Positions 16,063 to 24,946 of a stretch of DNA of 64,000 nt are shown here, piece after piece (position 1 is the first letter of the stretch; each line of letters starts with the position of its first letter). The position numbers were made by a program, and so were the translations under genes. The stretch comes from Streptomyces caeruleatus (GTDB taxonomy: Bacteria; Actinomycetota; Actinomycetes; Streptomycetales; Streptomycetaceae): the NCBI RefSeq assembly GCF_001514235.1, contig NZ_KQ948930.1, forward strand, positions 62,001 through 126,000, read 5' to 3'. The notes beneath the pieces are model-generated. The model worked only from the letters and a program-made list of their open reading frames with translations, was not told where the DNA came from and made no database searches.

Positions 16063-17841
16063 TCAGCCCTTCTTCAGCACCAGCTCCGTGTTGCGGTCCT
16101 TCCGGTCCCCCGCCAGCTTCGTGCTGGCGCCGGGCGCGTTCAGGGCCAGCTCGCGGTAGAGGGCGGCCAGGCCCGTCTGGGAGTGGTCGGTGAGGCTGGT
16201 GCGGTGCGGGGCGGAGGACTCGATCAGGGTGGTGAACAGGGAGAGCGTGCCGTCCTTGTTGTCCACCACCTCGATGATCCGGGCGAGCTGGGGGAAGTCG
16301 ACGTGGGAGGCGGTGGAGATCTCCCAGAAGGAGTGGCCGCCGGAGCCGGAGCGCGGGGTGATGACGTTCTTGTGGATGTGGCCGTTCACCCAGGCAAGGA
16401 CGCCGCGGTGGCTGCCGAGCAGTTCGAGGACCTCGGCGCCGCCCACGCGCCGCTCGCCCGGGCGGGCCGGGTCGCGGCGCAGGTTGTCCATCGTCTCGCT
16501 GGTGTGATGGCTGAAGACGATCGCGTACGAGTCCTTGTTCTCGCGCAGCGTCCGGTCCAGCCAGTTGAACTGCGCCGCCCCGATGGACCCTTCGTAGTGG
16601 CCGCCCGGGTCGGTGGTGTCGAGGCTGATGCCGATGACGTCGTCGGCGATGCGGAAGCTGTAGTACTGGGTGCCCGCGTCCAGGTTGGCCGTCGAGTAGC
16701 CGTGACCGACCGGGCCGTGGCCGCGGTGGGCCGGGTCCAGATGGGCCTGGAGGTACTCCCTCGGCGTGAACGGGGCGCGGCTCTCGTCCGGCGTGACCGA
16801 GCGCATCGAGCGGGCGTGGGCCTTGAGGAAGTCCTTGAAGACGGTGCCCCTCGGGTCCTTGTCCTGCTTCAGGGAGTCCTGGAGCTTCTTGGCGTCCGCG
16901 GCAGGCACGTTCATCAGCTTCTTGCCGCCGACCGCGAGGTCGGTGAGGTAGGAGTCGGCGTGCGAGGCGTAGGTGCCGAGCGGCATCGCGTCGTGGTTGC
17001 CGACCGTCGAGTACCAGGGGATGTTCAGGCCGGGGCTGCGCAGTTCGCGGATCGCGGCGGCGAGGTAGCCCTCGATGTGCGGGAAGCCGAGCTGCTTGTC
17101 GGCGTCGCGGACGCTGTCGTCGGCCTGCCAGTACAGCTTGAGGCCGCTGTTCTGGACGCCTTCGTAGTGCCGCGGGTCGCCCGTGTTCGGGGTGACCCGG
17201 CCGCCGCTCATCACCGTCAGGAACCACTCCAGCTCGGACTTGCAGTTGTTGTCCGTGTTGTCGCCGGTGGTCATGGCGAAGTGGAGCGGGGCGCCGGTGA
17301 CGGGGGCGCCCCGCAGCGCGTTGACGCGCTCGACCAGCGCCACCGCGCCGGGCACGGTCAGCGCCTCGTGCGGCCGCCAGGCGTGCACGTCCGTCGAGCG
17401 CAGGTATTCGAGGCGGAGCGGGTGCTGGGCGTCGATCAGGTGCAGGTCGGTGAGCTGTACGAAGGCGGCGAGCGCCGTACGCCGCTTCTCGCGCCCCGGC
17501 TTGGCCGCGGCCAGGTTCTCGCGGACGACCCGCTTCCAGCCGGGACCGTCGCCGAGCCGGCGGTAGCCGGAGCTGCCGGTCGGGGTGGCGACCGAGGCGA
17601 CGGTGGTGCCGCGGGTGTAGGGCGCGAGGGCGACCGGCACCTTGCGGGAGGCACCGACGGGGGCCTCGGCGGCGGCGTCGCCCGGTGTGCTCGCGGTGCT
17701 TGTGGTGGTGGCGGCCTCACTCTCGGTGGGCCGCAGGGCGTAGCCGACGCCCGCGGAGAGGGTCACCGCTCCGGTGGCGGCGAGCAGGGTACGGCGGTGG
17801 ACCCCCAGCGCGGAGCTGGCGACAGAGCGTATGCGCGACAT
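16063..17841 (-). CDS. Tat-exported metallophosphoesterase (TIGR03767-like)
   Basis: 592 residues. ATG at 17841 follows GGGGAG at 8-nt spacing. The N-terminus carries a twin-arginine-type signal (GVHRRTLLAATGAVTLSAG). Calcineurin-like motifs: FVQLTDLHLIDAQHP (D-x-H), FAMTTGDNTDNN (GDNxD in the position of GDxxD), STVGNHDAMP (GNHD), FSHHTSETM and WVNGHIHKN (GHxH). Two-metal phosphoesterase acting outside the membrane; substrate unknown. It matches the long actinobacterial group I recall as TIGR03767 (PPA1498 family), with inserts between the metal motifs. No signs of damage. It stands as its own unit between the AraC regulator and the NUDIX gene. Confidence 0.88.
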   Translation of the reverse strand: MSRIRSVASSALGVHRRTLLAATGAVTLSAGVGYALRPTESEAATTTSTASTPGDAAAEAPVGASRKVPVALAPYTRGTTVASVATPTGSSGYRRLGDGPGWKRVVRENLAAAKPGREKRRTALAAFVQLTDLHLIDAQHPLRLEYLRSTDVHAWRPHEALTVPGAVALVERVNALRGAPVTGAPLHFAMTTGDNTDNNCKSELEWFLTVMSGGRVTPNTGDPRHYEGVQNSGLKLYWQADDSVRDADKQLGFPHIEGYLAAAIRELRSPGLNIPWYSTVGNHDAMPLGTYASHADSYLTDLAVGGKKLMNVPAADAKKLQDSLKQDKDPRGTVFKDFLKAHARSMRSVTPDESRAPFTPREYLQAHLDPAHRGHGPVGHGYSTANLDAGTQYYSFRIADDVIGISLDTTDPGGHYEGSIGAAQFNWLDRTLRENKDSYAIVFSHHTSETMDNLRRDPARPGERRVGGAEVLELLGSHRGVLAWVNGHIHKNVITPRSGSGGHSFWEISTASHVDFPQLARIIEVVDNKDGTLSLFTTLIESSAPHRTSLTDHSQTGLAALYRELALNAPGASTKLAGDRKDRNTELVLKKG

Positions 17842-18093
17842 GGCGCGATCTCCCCGAGTGCGAACGCGTCGGCAGTGGTCGCGGGCGGTCACCGAAGCGA
17901 ACCTCCCGCTCACTGTGGATCGTTGGCAGCGGGGATGACCTGCGCATGAACACGACCGCAACGGGCAGCGCCGATCACCGTACGTGGATCTTGGACTACC
18001 TTCCGCGTCCACGGCCGCTCCTCGAACGGCCGGGACGCGGTCACTCCGTGTTCATCTTTCGGGGTAGCGAAGCTGTTTCCCGGGCCCGACCCC

Positions 18094-18555
18094 CTAGGCC
18101 CTGTCGGCTCCGATCCGCCCCGCCGCCGGCCGCTCCCGCCACAGCGACAGCCCCTTGTCGACCATGGACACGCGCGTCAGGGCCGTCACCTCGTCCAGGG
18201 GCTGCCAGGCCGCCATGTCGGTCGAGCCGTTGGCCTCGTAGCGCAGGTCGCCGCCCGTGATCCGGGCCTCGTAGACGAGCCGTACGCCGTGGTGGTCGAC
18301 GGGGCGGCCGAAGCGGCCGCTCGGGAACGTGCGGTGGGAGGAGTCGATGCCGAGCAGGCCCGTCGGTTCGACGAGGTAGCCGGTCTCCTCCTCCACCTCC
18401 CGCACGACCGTGTCGTAGGGATCCTCACCGTGCTCCATGCCGCCGCCCGGCAGCACCCACTCGAAGCCGCCGCCCGGCGCCGGGGAGCGCGCGAGGAGGA
18501 CTTGTCCGTCACGTACGCAAATGGCGTAGGCCGCCACCCTCAACTTCTTCCGCAC
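18094..18555 (-). CDS. NUDIX hydrolase
   Basis: 153 residues with a full NUDIX box: GGGMEHGEDPYDTVVREVEEETGY (residues about 36-59) gives the G-x5-E-x7-R-E-U-x-E-E-x-G-U pattern that binds Mg2+. NUDIX enzymes hydrolyse nucleoside diphosphates linked to another moiety; the substrate cannot be read. The start is a GTG at 18555 (VRKKLRVAAYAICVRDG), without a clear ribosome binding site. The gene is divergent from the subtilase gene (18781), sharing a 225-nt intergenic region. Confidence 0.9.
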   Translation of the reverse strand: MRKKLRVAAYAICVRDGQVLLARSPAPGGGFEWVLPGGGMEHGEDPYDTVVREVEEETGYLVEPTGLLGIDSSHRTFPSGRFGRPVDHHGVRLVYEARITGGDLRYEANGSTDMAAWQPLDEVTALTRVSMVDKGLSLWRERPAAGRIGADRA

Positions 18556-18780
18556 GTAGGGACGTTAGACGGCCGGGGTGGACCGGCGCAGGTGGTTTTT
18601 CGCCTTGCGGGTGACTTGCGCCTTTCGCTCCTCACGCCCCAATTGCATAGGGGGTTTCCCCCATCCCTCCATTTCGATTCGGTCAACTCTTCCCAAACAT
18701 CCTTCCCTTGCGTAAGGCTGTGCGGTCGTCCGGGATCACATACCGGACGGCCCATGCTCCTTTACCAACAAGGGATGCCG

Positions 18781-21700
18781 ATGACCCTCAACCCCCAGCG
18801 CGAACCGAAGCCGGGTCCGAGACGCGCGGCCCGCACAGCCGTGGCCGTCGGTCTCGTCGCGGCGCTCTCCGCGGCCGGGCCGATACCCATGGCCATAGCC
18901 GCGGACCCCGCCCCCGCGGCGACGGACCTGAGCGTCAAGTCCGCGCACGACAGGCTCGGTTCGGACGACGCCGACCTGCTCGCCGAGGCGAAGGCCGACG
19001 GCGACAAGAACGTCACGATGATGATCGCGACCGCGCCCGGCCAGACCGAGAAGGTCGCCGAGCAGCTGGACGCGGTCGGCTCTGTGGGCCGTACCTACGA
19101 CAAGCTCGGCTACGTCCGGGCCACCGTCCCGACCGGCAAGGCCGACTCAGCCATCGCCGCCGCCACGAAGCTCTCCTCGGTGCACGGCATCGACCTGCGC
19201 GAGGAGATACCCCTGGACGACCCGGTCGTCGACACCAAGGGCTCGAAGAGCGCGGCGAAGGCGACGGGCACCGCGGGCGCGTACCCGGCCCCCGGCAAGA
19301 AGACCCCGGCGGAGAACCCGTACAACCCGTCCTTCGAGACGGGCGCCGTCGACTTCGTCGAGGACCACCCGAAGGCGGACGGCCGCGGCATCACCATCGG
19401 CATCCTCGACTCCGGCATCGACCTCGCGCACCCGGCGCTCCAGAAGACCACCACGGGTGAGCGCAAGATCGTCGACTGGGTCACCGCGACCGACCCGATA
19501 GTGGACAACGACCGCACCTGGCGCCCGATGGTGACCTCCGTCTCCGGGCCCACCTTCACCTACGGCGGCAAGACCTGGACCGCGCCCGCCGGCTCCTACC
19601 AGGTGAGCACCTTCCTGGAGTCGTACACCACGGGCGGCGACGCGGCGGGCGACGCCAACCGCGACGGCGACAAGACCGACTCCTGGGGCGTCCTGTACGA
19701 CGCCGCGAACGGCACCGTCCGGGTCGACCTGAACAACAACTTCGACTTCGGTGACGACACCCCGATGAAGCCGTACAAGGACGGCTACCAGATCGGGTAC
19801 TTCGGCACCGACAACCCGGCCACCGACGTCGCCGAGCGCCAGCCGTTCGTCGTGCAGATCCGCAAGGACGTGCCCATGGACCCCCTCGGCGGGGACTGGG
19901 TCGGCCAGAAGCGCGACTTCGTCAACATCGGCGTCATCGAGTCCGAGCACGGCACCCACGTCGCCGGCATCACCGCCGCCAACGGCCTGTTCGGCGGGAA
20001 GATGAACGGCGCGGCCCCGGGCGCGAAGCTCGTCGCCTCGCGCGCCTGCACCTGGACCGGCGGCTGCACCAACGTCGCGCTCACCGAGGGCATGATCGAC
20101 CTTGTCGTCAACCGTGGCGTCGACATCGTCAACATGTCCATCGGCGGTCTCCCGGCGCTGAACGACGGCAACAACGCGCGCGCCGAGCTGTACACGCGCC
20201 TCATCGACACCTACGGCGTGCAGCTGGTGATCTCGGCCGGCAACTCCGGCCCCGGCGCCAACACCATCGGCGACCCCGGCCTGGCGAGCAAGGTCATCTC
20301 GGTCGGCGCGACCGTCTCCAAGGAGACCTGGGCCGCCAACTACGGCTCGGTCGTGGAGAAGACGTACGCGATGATGCCGTTCTCCTCGCGCGGTCCGCGT
20401 GAGGACGGCGGCTTCACCCCGACGCTGTCCGCGCCGGGCGCCGCGATCAACACCATCCAGACCTGGCTGCCGGGCGCCCCGGTCGCCGAGGCGGGCTACA
20501 CCCTCCCGGCCGGCTACGGCATGCTCCAGGGCACCTCGATGGCGTCCCCGCAGGCCGCGGGCGCCTCGGCGCTGCTGCTGAGCGCCGCCAAGCAGAAGGG
20601 CATCGACCTCACCCCGGCGAAGCTGCGCACCGCGCTGACCTCGACCGCCGACCACATCAAGGGTGTGCAGGCGTACGAGGAGGGTGTCGGCCTCATCAAC
20701 ATCCCGGACGCCTGGGAGTCGATCCGTGACGGCGCCACCGCCCACGAGTACACGGTCAAGGCGCCGGTCGACACCGCGATCGACCAGTTCCTGAAGACCC
20801 CGGGCTCCGGCACGGGCATCTACGACCGCGAGGGCGGCCTCAGGGCCGGCCAGAAGAAGACGTACGACGTCACCCTCACCCGTACGTCCGGCGCGGACAA
20901 GGCGATCCGGCACGAGCTGCACCTGGAGAACAACGCCGGGGACACCTTCCGCATCGTCGGCTCCGACGAGATCAGCCTCGGCCTGAACAAGCCGGTCACC
21001 GTCAAGATCGCCGCCAAGCCGTCCTCGGCCGGCATCAAGAGCGCGATCCTGGAGGTCGACGACCCGCGCACCGAGGGCATCGACCAGCAGGTCCTCAACA
21101 CGGTCGTGGTCTCGGCGCCGCTGAAGTACACCTACGCGGCGTCCGGTTCGGTGCAGCGCAACAGCACCAAGTCGTACTTCGTGACCGTCCCCGAGGGCGC
21201 GAAGTCGCTTCAGGTCGCGATCGGCGGGCTGAAGGACAAGAGCCAGACCCGGTTCATCGCCATCCACCCGTACGGCACGCCGTCGGACAACACCGGCACC
21301 CCGTACTGCTACAACAACTACCTCGCCGGCAACGGCTGCAAGCCGGACGTGCGTTCCTACGCCGACCCGCAGCCCGGCGTCTGGGAGATCGAGGTCGAGT
21401 CGCGTCGTACGTCGCCGCTGCTCGACAACCCGTTCAAGCTGGACGTCGCCGTCCTGGGCGCGGCCTTCGACCCGGAGACCGTGACCCTGCCCGAGGCCAA
21501 GGTCGGCACCCCGACCGCCGTCTCCTGGAAGGTGACGAACGACTACGCCGCCCTCGACGGCAAGCTGGCCGGCGGCCCGCTCGGCTCGTCGAAGACGGCG
21601 CGTCCGACCATCGCCGAGGGCGACACGCAGACCACCACGGTCGACGTCCCCGAGGGCGCCACGTCCCTCGACGTCAGCATCGGCAGCGTCTCCGACGCGG

Positions 21701-22086
21701 CCGCCGACCTCGACCTGGTCGTCTACGACGCGGCCGGCACGGAGGTCGGCAGCTCCGCCGACGGTGACTCGGAGGAGTCGGTCTCGGTCGCGAACCCGGC
21801 GGCCGGGAAGTACAGCATCGAGGTCGTCGGCTACTCGGTGCCGGCCGGCTCGACGGCGTACGACTACCTGGACGTGTTCTACTCCGCCACGCTCGGCAGC
21901 GTCACCGTCGACGAGTCGGCGCCGGTGGAGCTCGGCACGGGTGACTCGGCCACGGTCGCGGGCAGCGTCACCGCCGCGGCGGCCGCTCCGGAGGGCCGTG
22001 AGTTCTTCGGCCAGGTCCGGCTGCTGAACGCGCGCGGCACGGTCGCGGGCCTCGGCAACGTGAAGATCGAGAAGGTCACGCCGTAG
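18781..22086 (+). CDS. Large secreted subtilisin-family serine protease
   Basis: 1101 residues. ATG 18781 is preceded by AAGGG at 7-nt spacing; ATG 18775 is less well placed. Signal peptide AVAVGLVAALSAAGPIPMAIAA, then a prodomain (about 40-150) with VTMMIATAPGQTEKVAEQL typical of inhibitor-like propeptides. Catalytic S8 domain: D210 in GILDSGID, H390 in EHGTHVAG, S586 in GTSMASPQAAG. The roughly 180-residue insert between Asp and His marks the large actinobacterial subtilases. The C-terminal 400 residues are beta-rich and include PPC-like repeats (LDVSIGSVSDAAADLDLVVY). Extracellular protein degradation is the likely role. A terminator hairpin follows at 22108-22137. Confidence 0.95.
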   Translation: MTLNPQREPKPGPRRAARTAVAVGLVAALSAAGPIPMAIAADPAPAATDLSVKSAHDRLGSDDADLLAEAKADGDKNVTMMIATAPGQTEKVAEQLDAVGSVGRTYDKLGYVRATVPTGKADSAIAAATKLSSVHGIDLREEIPLDDPVVDTKGSKSAAKATGTAGAYPAPGKKTPAENPYNPSFETGAVDFVEDHPKADGRGITIGILDSGIDLAHPALQKTTTGERKIVDWVTATDPIVDNDRTWRPMVTSVSGPTFTYGGKTWTAPAGSYQVSTFLESYTTGGDAAGDANRDGDKTDSWGVLYDAANGTVRVDLNNNFDFGDDTPMKPYKDGYQIGYFGTDNPATDVAERQPFVVQIRKDVPMDPLGGDWVGQKRDFVNIGVIESEHGTHVAGITAANGLFGGKMNGAAPGAKLVASRACTWTGGCTNVALTEGMIDLVVNRGVDIVNMSIGGLPALNDGNNARAELYTRLIDTYGVQLVISAGNSGPGANTIGDPGLASKVISVGATVSKETWAANYGSVVEKTYAMMPFSSRGPREDGGFTPTLSAPGAAINTIQTWLPGAPVAEAGYTLPAGYGMLQGTSMASPQAAGASALLLSAAKQKGIDLTPAKLRTALTSTADHIKGVQAYEEGVGLINIPDAWESIRDGATAHEYTVKAPVDTAIDQFLKTPGSGTGIYDREGGLRAGQKKTYDVTLTRTSGADKAIRHELHLENNAGDTFRIVGSDEISLGLNKPVTVKIAAKPSSAGIKSAILEVDDPRTEGIDQQVLNTVVVSAPLKYTYAASGSVQRNSTKSYFVTVPEGAKSLQVAIGGLKDKSQTRFIAIHPYGTPSDNTGTPYCYNNYLAGNGCKPDVRSYADPQPGVWEIEVESRRTSPLLDNPFKLDVAVLGAAFDPETVTLPEAKVGTPTAVSWKVTNDYAALDGKLAGGPLGSSKTARPTIAEGDTQTTTVDVPEGATSLDVSIGSVSDAAADLDLVVYDAAGTEVGSSADGDSEESVSVANPAAGKYSIEVVGYSVPAGSTAYDYLDVFYSATLGSVTVDESAPVELGTGDSATVAGSVTAAAAAPEGREFFGQVRLLNARGTVAGLGNVKIEKVTP

Positions 22087-22107
22087 CTCGTCGAGTACGG
22101 CAGTGGG

Positions 22108-22137
22108 GGGGCGGGCGTCCGTGCGGGCGCCCGCCCC
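22108..22137. terminator. Terminator hairpin between convergent subtilase and anti-sigma genes
   Basis: 10-bp GC stem (22108-22117 with 22128-22137) and a 10-nt loop, between the stops of the plus-strand subtilase (22086) and the minus-strand anti-sigma gene (22164). Confidence 0.7.
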
Positions 22138-22163
22138 TCGCCGTTCACCGCGCCCGGAGCCGG

Positions 22164-22904
22164 TCAGCAGGTGAGCTTGCCCGCCTGGGCCAGCGAGGCG
22201 GTGATCCAGGCCCGTTCGGGGGCGATGTTCTGCTCGCCGACCGCCCAGAAGTCCGGCTCGCGGGTGCCCTGGCGGATACCGATGAGGACCGGGTCGCCCA
22301 CGCGCAGGCCCGGGACGAGGCTCTCGTCGACCACGAAGGTCAGCTCCTGCTCGCCCTTGTCCGGCTTGTAGTAGCGGCTCATGTGCAGGGCGACCCGCAG
22401 GGACGTCGTACCGGGCAGCCGCTCCACCGAGGTGGCCTCGCCCTCGGCGACCAGCCGGGAGCAGGCGAGGTACTGGGGACTGCCGAAGGCACCGCCACCC
22501 CCGGCCTCGGAGGCCTGCTTGTCGGCGGCGGCACCGGCGTCGGAGTGGGCGCCCTCGCCCTGGGTCAGCAGCCAGCCCATGCCCACCAGCACGGACGCGG
22601 CGGCGGCCACCGCGAGCCCGCCGTAGGCCACGGCGAACATACGGCGCCGGGCGCGGGAGGGCCGGCGTACGCGCACGGGGGCGGGGGCGGGCGCGGGCTG
22701 CGGCTCGGGCTCCGGCGGGGCCGGTTCGGCGAGCGCGTGCCCGATGATCCCCAGCTGTTCCCGCAGCAGCGCCACGTCGGCGGCCGCCGAGCGGTGCTCC
22801 GCCATGAAGGCGGCGTCCGCGCGTGCCTCGTCGGTGAGCGGTTCGTCGGTGATCGCGGCCATCAGCGCGTCAGCGCGGGTACGGCCTTCGTTCTCGGCGG
22901 TCAT
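22164..22904 (-). CDS. Membrane anti-sigma-factor-like protein
   Basis: 246 residues, starting 1 nt after the stop of the sigma gene (GAGGTGG ribosome site lies inside the sigma gene), so the two are translationally coupled. The N-terminal about 110 residues are cytoplasmic and charged, then a Pro-rich stretch, one transmembrane helix (MFAVAYGGLAVAAAASVLVGMGWLL, about 118-142) and an extracytoplasmic domain of about 100 residues with two cysteines (YLACSRL and the C-terminal KLTC) that could form a disulfide. The layout fits a membrane anti-sigma factor. However, no H-x3-C-x2-C zinc anti-sigma motif is present, so it would bind sigma by another fold. The call depends strongly on the neighbour. 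Confidence 0.75.
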   Translation of the reverse strand: MTAENEGRTRADALMAAITDEPLTDEARADAAFMAEHRSAAADVALLREQLGIIGHALAEPAPPEPEPQPAPAPAPVRVRRPSRARRRMFAVAYGGLAVAAAASVLVGMGWLLTQGEGAHSDAGAAADKQASEAGGGGAFGSPQYLACSRLVAEGEATSVERLPGTTSLRVALHMSRYYKPDKGEQELTFVVDESLVPGLRVGDPVLIGIRQGTREPDFWAVGEQNIAPERAWITASLAQAGKLTC

Positions 22905-22905
22905 G

Positions 22906-23448
22906 TCACACCACCTCGTCCTCGTGCAGGCGGGCGCGCAGGGCCCGTACCGCCGTGTGCAGCCTGCTCTTGACCGTGCCCTCCGGGATGCCGAGCTCCT
23001 CGGCGATGCCGCGGACCGGCAGGTCGGCGAAGAAGCGCAGCACGAGGACCTGACGCTGGTAGTCGGGCAGTTCGTCCAGGCCCTGGGCGACGGCGAGGGA
23101 GAGCAGGCTGGTGTCCTCGCCGGAGGGGTGGACCGGCTCGTGCAGGGAGGCGAGGCGCTCCCCGAGCCGCTCCTGGCGCTTCTTGGCCCGGTGCCAGTCC
23201 ATCGCGAGGTTGGAGGCGACGACCGCCGCCCACGCCGAGACGTCCCGCGGCGCCTCACGGCCGCTCGCGGCCCGCTCCAGCAGCCGCAGGCGGACCTGCT
23301 GTACCCCGTCCGGCAGGTCCGCCTGCGGCACCCCGCCCAGCGCGAGCACCGCCCGCACCCGGCGCTCCTGGGCCGCGTCCAGCGGATCGTCCAGTACGTC
23401 CTGGACGGCACCGCCCCCCTGGTCGCGGCGGGCCTTTCTGCGCAGCAC
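22906..23448 (-). CDS. ECF-type RNA polymerase sigma factor
   Basis: 180 residues from GTG 23448, which has GGGGAGG 7 nt upstream; a GTG two codons earlier is too close to that site. Region 2 is represented by DLPDGVQQVRLRLLERA and AWAAVVASNLAMDWHRAKKRQERL (regions 2.2-2.4), region 4 by LDELPDYQRQVLVLRFFADLPVRGIAEELGIPEGTVKSRLHTAVRAL with its helix-turn-helix. Directs RNA polymerase to stress or envelope promoters. The gene directly downstream encodes a one-pass membrane protein, the likely antagonist. The signal is unknown. Confidence 0.88.
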   Translation of the reverse strand: MLRRKARRDQGGGAVQDVLDDPLDAAQERRVRAVLALGGVPQADLPDGVQQVRLRLLERAASGREAPRDVSAWAAVVASNLAMDWHRAKKRQERLGERLASLHEPVHPSGEDTSLLSLAVAQGLDELPDYQRQVLVLRFFADLPVRGIAEELGIPEGTVKSRLHTAVRALRARLHEDEVV

Positions 23449-23838
23449 AGCCACCCCTCCCCTCGCCGTGTGGTGACTGTGACGCCGTAAGGGCCCGAAA
23501 CGTTCGGCGTCGGCCGGCGGAATTTCCGGGAAGCCCCCGCCGCTGCACAGAGGCATACCTGCGGACGGCCACAGAGGCGTACGTCACACCTTCGCGTAGG
23601 CCGGTTGCGTGGGGGCAGGCGAGCTTGCGGTGCGGGGCCGCCGCAGGGCGAATATCTCCAGCTCAGCCCGGGTGTGAGCCGCAGAACCACGGCTCGGGCC
23701 GGGGTGGGTCGCGTTCCACCGTTCGGTCATCCCGGTCAAAGAATTGGACAGGCGGACCAAGGCTGACCGCATGATGGAAACGCCTCGGCCATGCAGCAGA
23801 CACAGACAAGCCACGCAGATCACGTAGAAGGAGTCGCC
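23449..23838. other. 390-nt divergent intergenic region between sigma and asd genes
   Basis: Holds the promoters of the sigma/anti-sigma pair (leftward) and asd (rightward). The only clear structure is a 13-nt direct repeat, CACAGAGGCRTAC, at 23546-23558 and 23570-23582 (24-nt period), upstream of the sigma gene. A TTGGAC element at 23744-23749 has no well-spaced -10 partner. No small gene is convincing here. Confidence 0.5.
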
Positions 23839-24855
23839 GTGAGGGTCGGAATCGTCGGAGCCACCGGTCAGGTCGGCACGGTCATGCGCAGGATCCTCAA
23901 GGAGCGGGACTTCCCCGTCACCGAGCTGCGCCTGTTCGCCTCGGCCCGCTCGGCGGGGACGGTCCTGGACGGCGTGACGGTGGAGGACGCGGCCACGGCC
24001 GACTACTCCGGTCTGGACATCGTGCTGTTCTCTGCGGGCGGCGCGACGTCGAAGGCGCTGGCCCCGAAGGTCGCCGCACAGGGCCCCGTGGTGATCGACA
24101 ACTCCTCGGCCTGGCGCAGGGACCCGGACGTACCCCTGGTGGTCTCCGAGGTCAACCCGCACGCCATCGCCGACCGCCCCAAGGGCATCATCGCCAACCC
24201 GAACTGCACGACGATGGCCGCGATGCCGGTGCTGCGGCCGCTGCACGCCGAGGCGGGCCTGCAGGCCCTGGTCGTCGCCACCTACCAGGCCGTCTCCGGC
24301 TCCGGTCTGGCCGGCGTCGACGAGCTGTTCGAGCAGATCAAGAAGGTCGGCGACGACGCGCCCAAGCTCACCCACGACGGCTCGGCGGCGGAGTTCCCCG
24401 AGCCGAACAAGTACGTCGCCCCGATCGCGTACAACGTCCTGCCGATGGCCGGCTCCATCGTCGACGACGGCCTGCACGAGACCGACGAGGAGCAGAAGCT
24501 TCGCCACGAGTCCCGCAAGATCCTGGAGATCCCCGAGCTGAAGGTCTCCGGCACCTGCGTGCGCGTCCCGGTCTTCGCCGGCCACTCCCTCCAGATCAAC
24601 GCCCGCTTCGCCCGCCCGATCAGCGTGGAGCGCGCCAAGGAGGTCCTGGCCGGCGCCCCCGGCGTGGCCCTCACCGACGTCCCGACCCCGCTCCAGGCGG
24701 CTGGCCAGGACCCCTCCTACGTCGGCCGCCTCCGCCAGGACGAGACCGTCGAGCACGGCCTCGCCCTGTTCGTCTCCAACGACAACCTCCGCAAGGGCGC
24801 GGCGCTGAACGCCGTGCAGATCGCGGAGTTGGTGGCGGCGGAGCTGAAGGGCTGA
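23839..24855 (+). CDS. asd: Aspartate-semialdehyde dehydrogenase
   Basis: 338 residues. Catalyses the NADPH-dependent reductive dephosphorylation of aspartyl-4-phosphate to aspartate semialdehyde in the synthesis of lysine/DAP, threonine and methionine. Start GTG 23839 has AAGGAG at 5 nt. Landmarks: VGIVGATGQVG nucleotide-binding loop at the N-terminus, IDNSSAWR, the catalytic cysteine C123 in NPNCTTM, YQAVSGSG, and H249 in VFAGHS. It is a monocistronic copy without an aspartokinase gene beside it, which is why it may be the second (asd2-like) gene of the genome. A strong terminator follows. Confidence 0.95.
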   Translation: MRVGIVGATGQVGTVMRRILKERDFPVTELRLFASARSAGTVLDGVTVEDAATADYSGLDIVLFSAGGATSKALAPKVAAQGPVVIDNSSAWRRDPDVPLVVSEVNPHAIADRPKGIIANPNCTTMAAMPVLRPLHAEAGLQALVVATYQAVSGSGLAGVDELFEQIKKVGDDAPKLTHDGSAAEFPEPNKYVAPIAYNVLPMAGSIVDDGLHETDEEQKLRHESRKILEIPELKVSGTCVRVPVFAGHSLQINARFARPISVERAKEVLAGAPGVALTDVPTPLQAAGQDPSYVGRLRQDETVEHGLALFVSNDNLRKGAALNAVQIAELVAAELKG

Positions 24856-24873
24856 CGCCCGTACTCCACGACG

Positions 24874-24907
24874 AAGGGGCGCCCACCGGTCACGGTGGGC
24901 GCCCCTT
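24874..24907. terminator. Bidirectional terminator between asd and second pepN
   Basis: Perfect 14-bp stem (24874-24887 with 24894-24907) and 6-nt loop between two convergent genes. One end is TT and the other AA, so it can serve both directions. Confidence 0.85.
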
Positions 24908-24946
24908 GGCGTCGTACGGCCGACTCCGCCGGTCGGCCGCCGCCGG

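Noticed and set aside
19147..21267. 706-codon open frame on the minus strand opposite the subtilase
   Set aside because: Shadow of a gene with intact catalytic triad on the plus strand; composition is repetitive Val/Asp/Gly/Arg without motifs.
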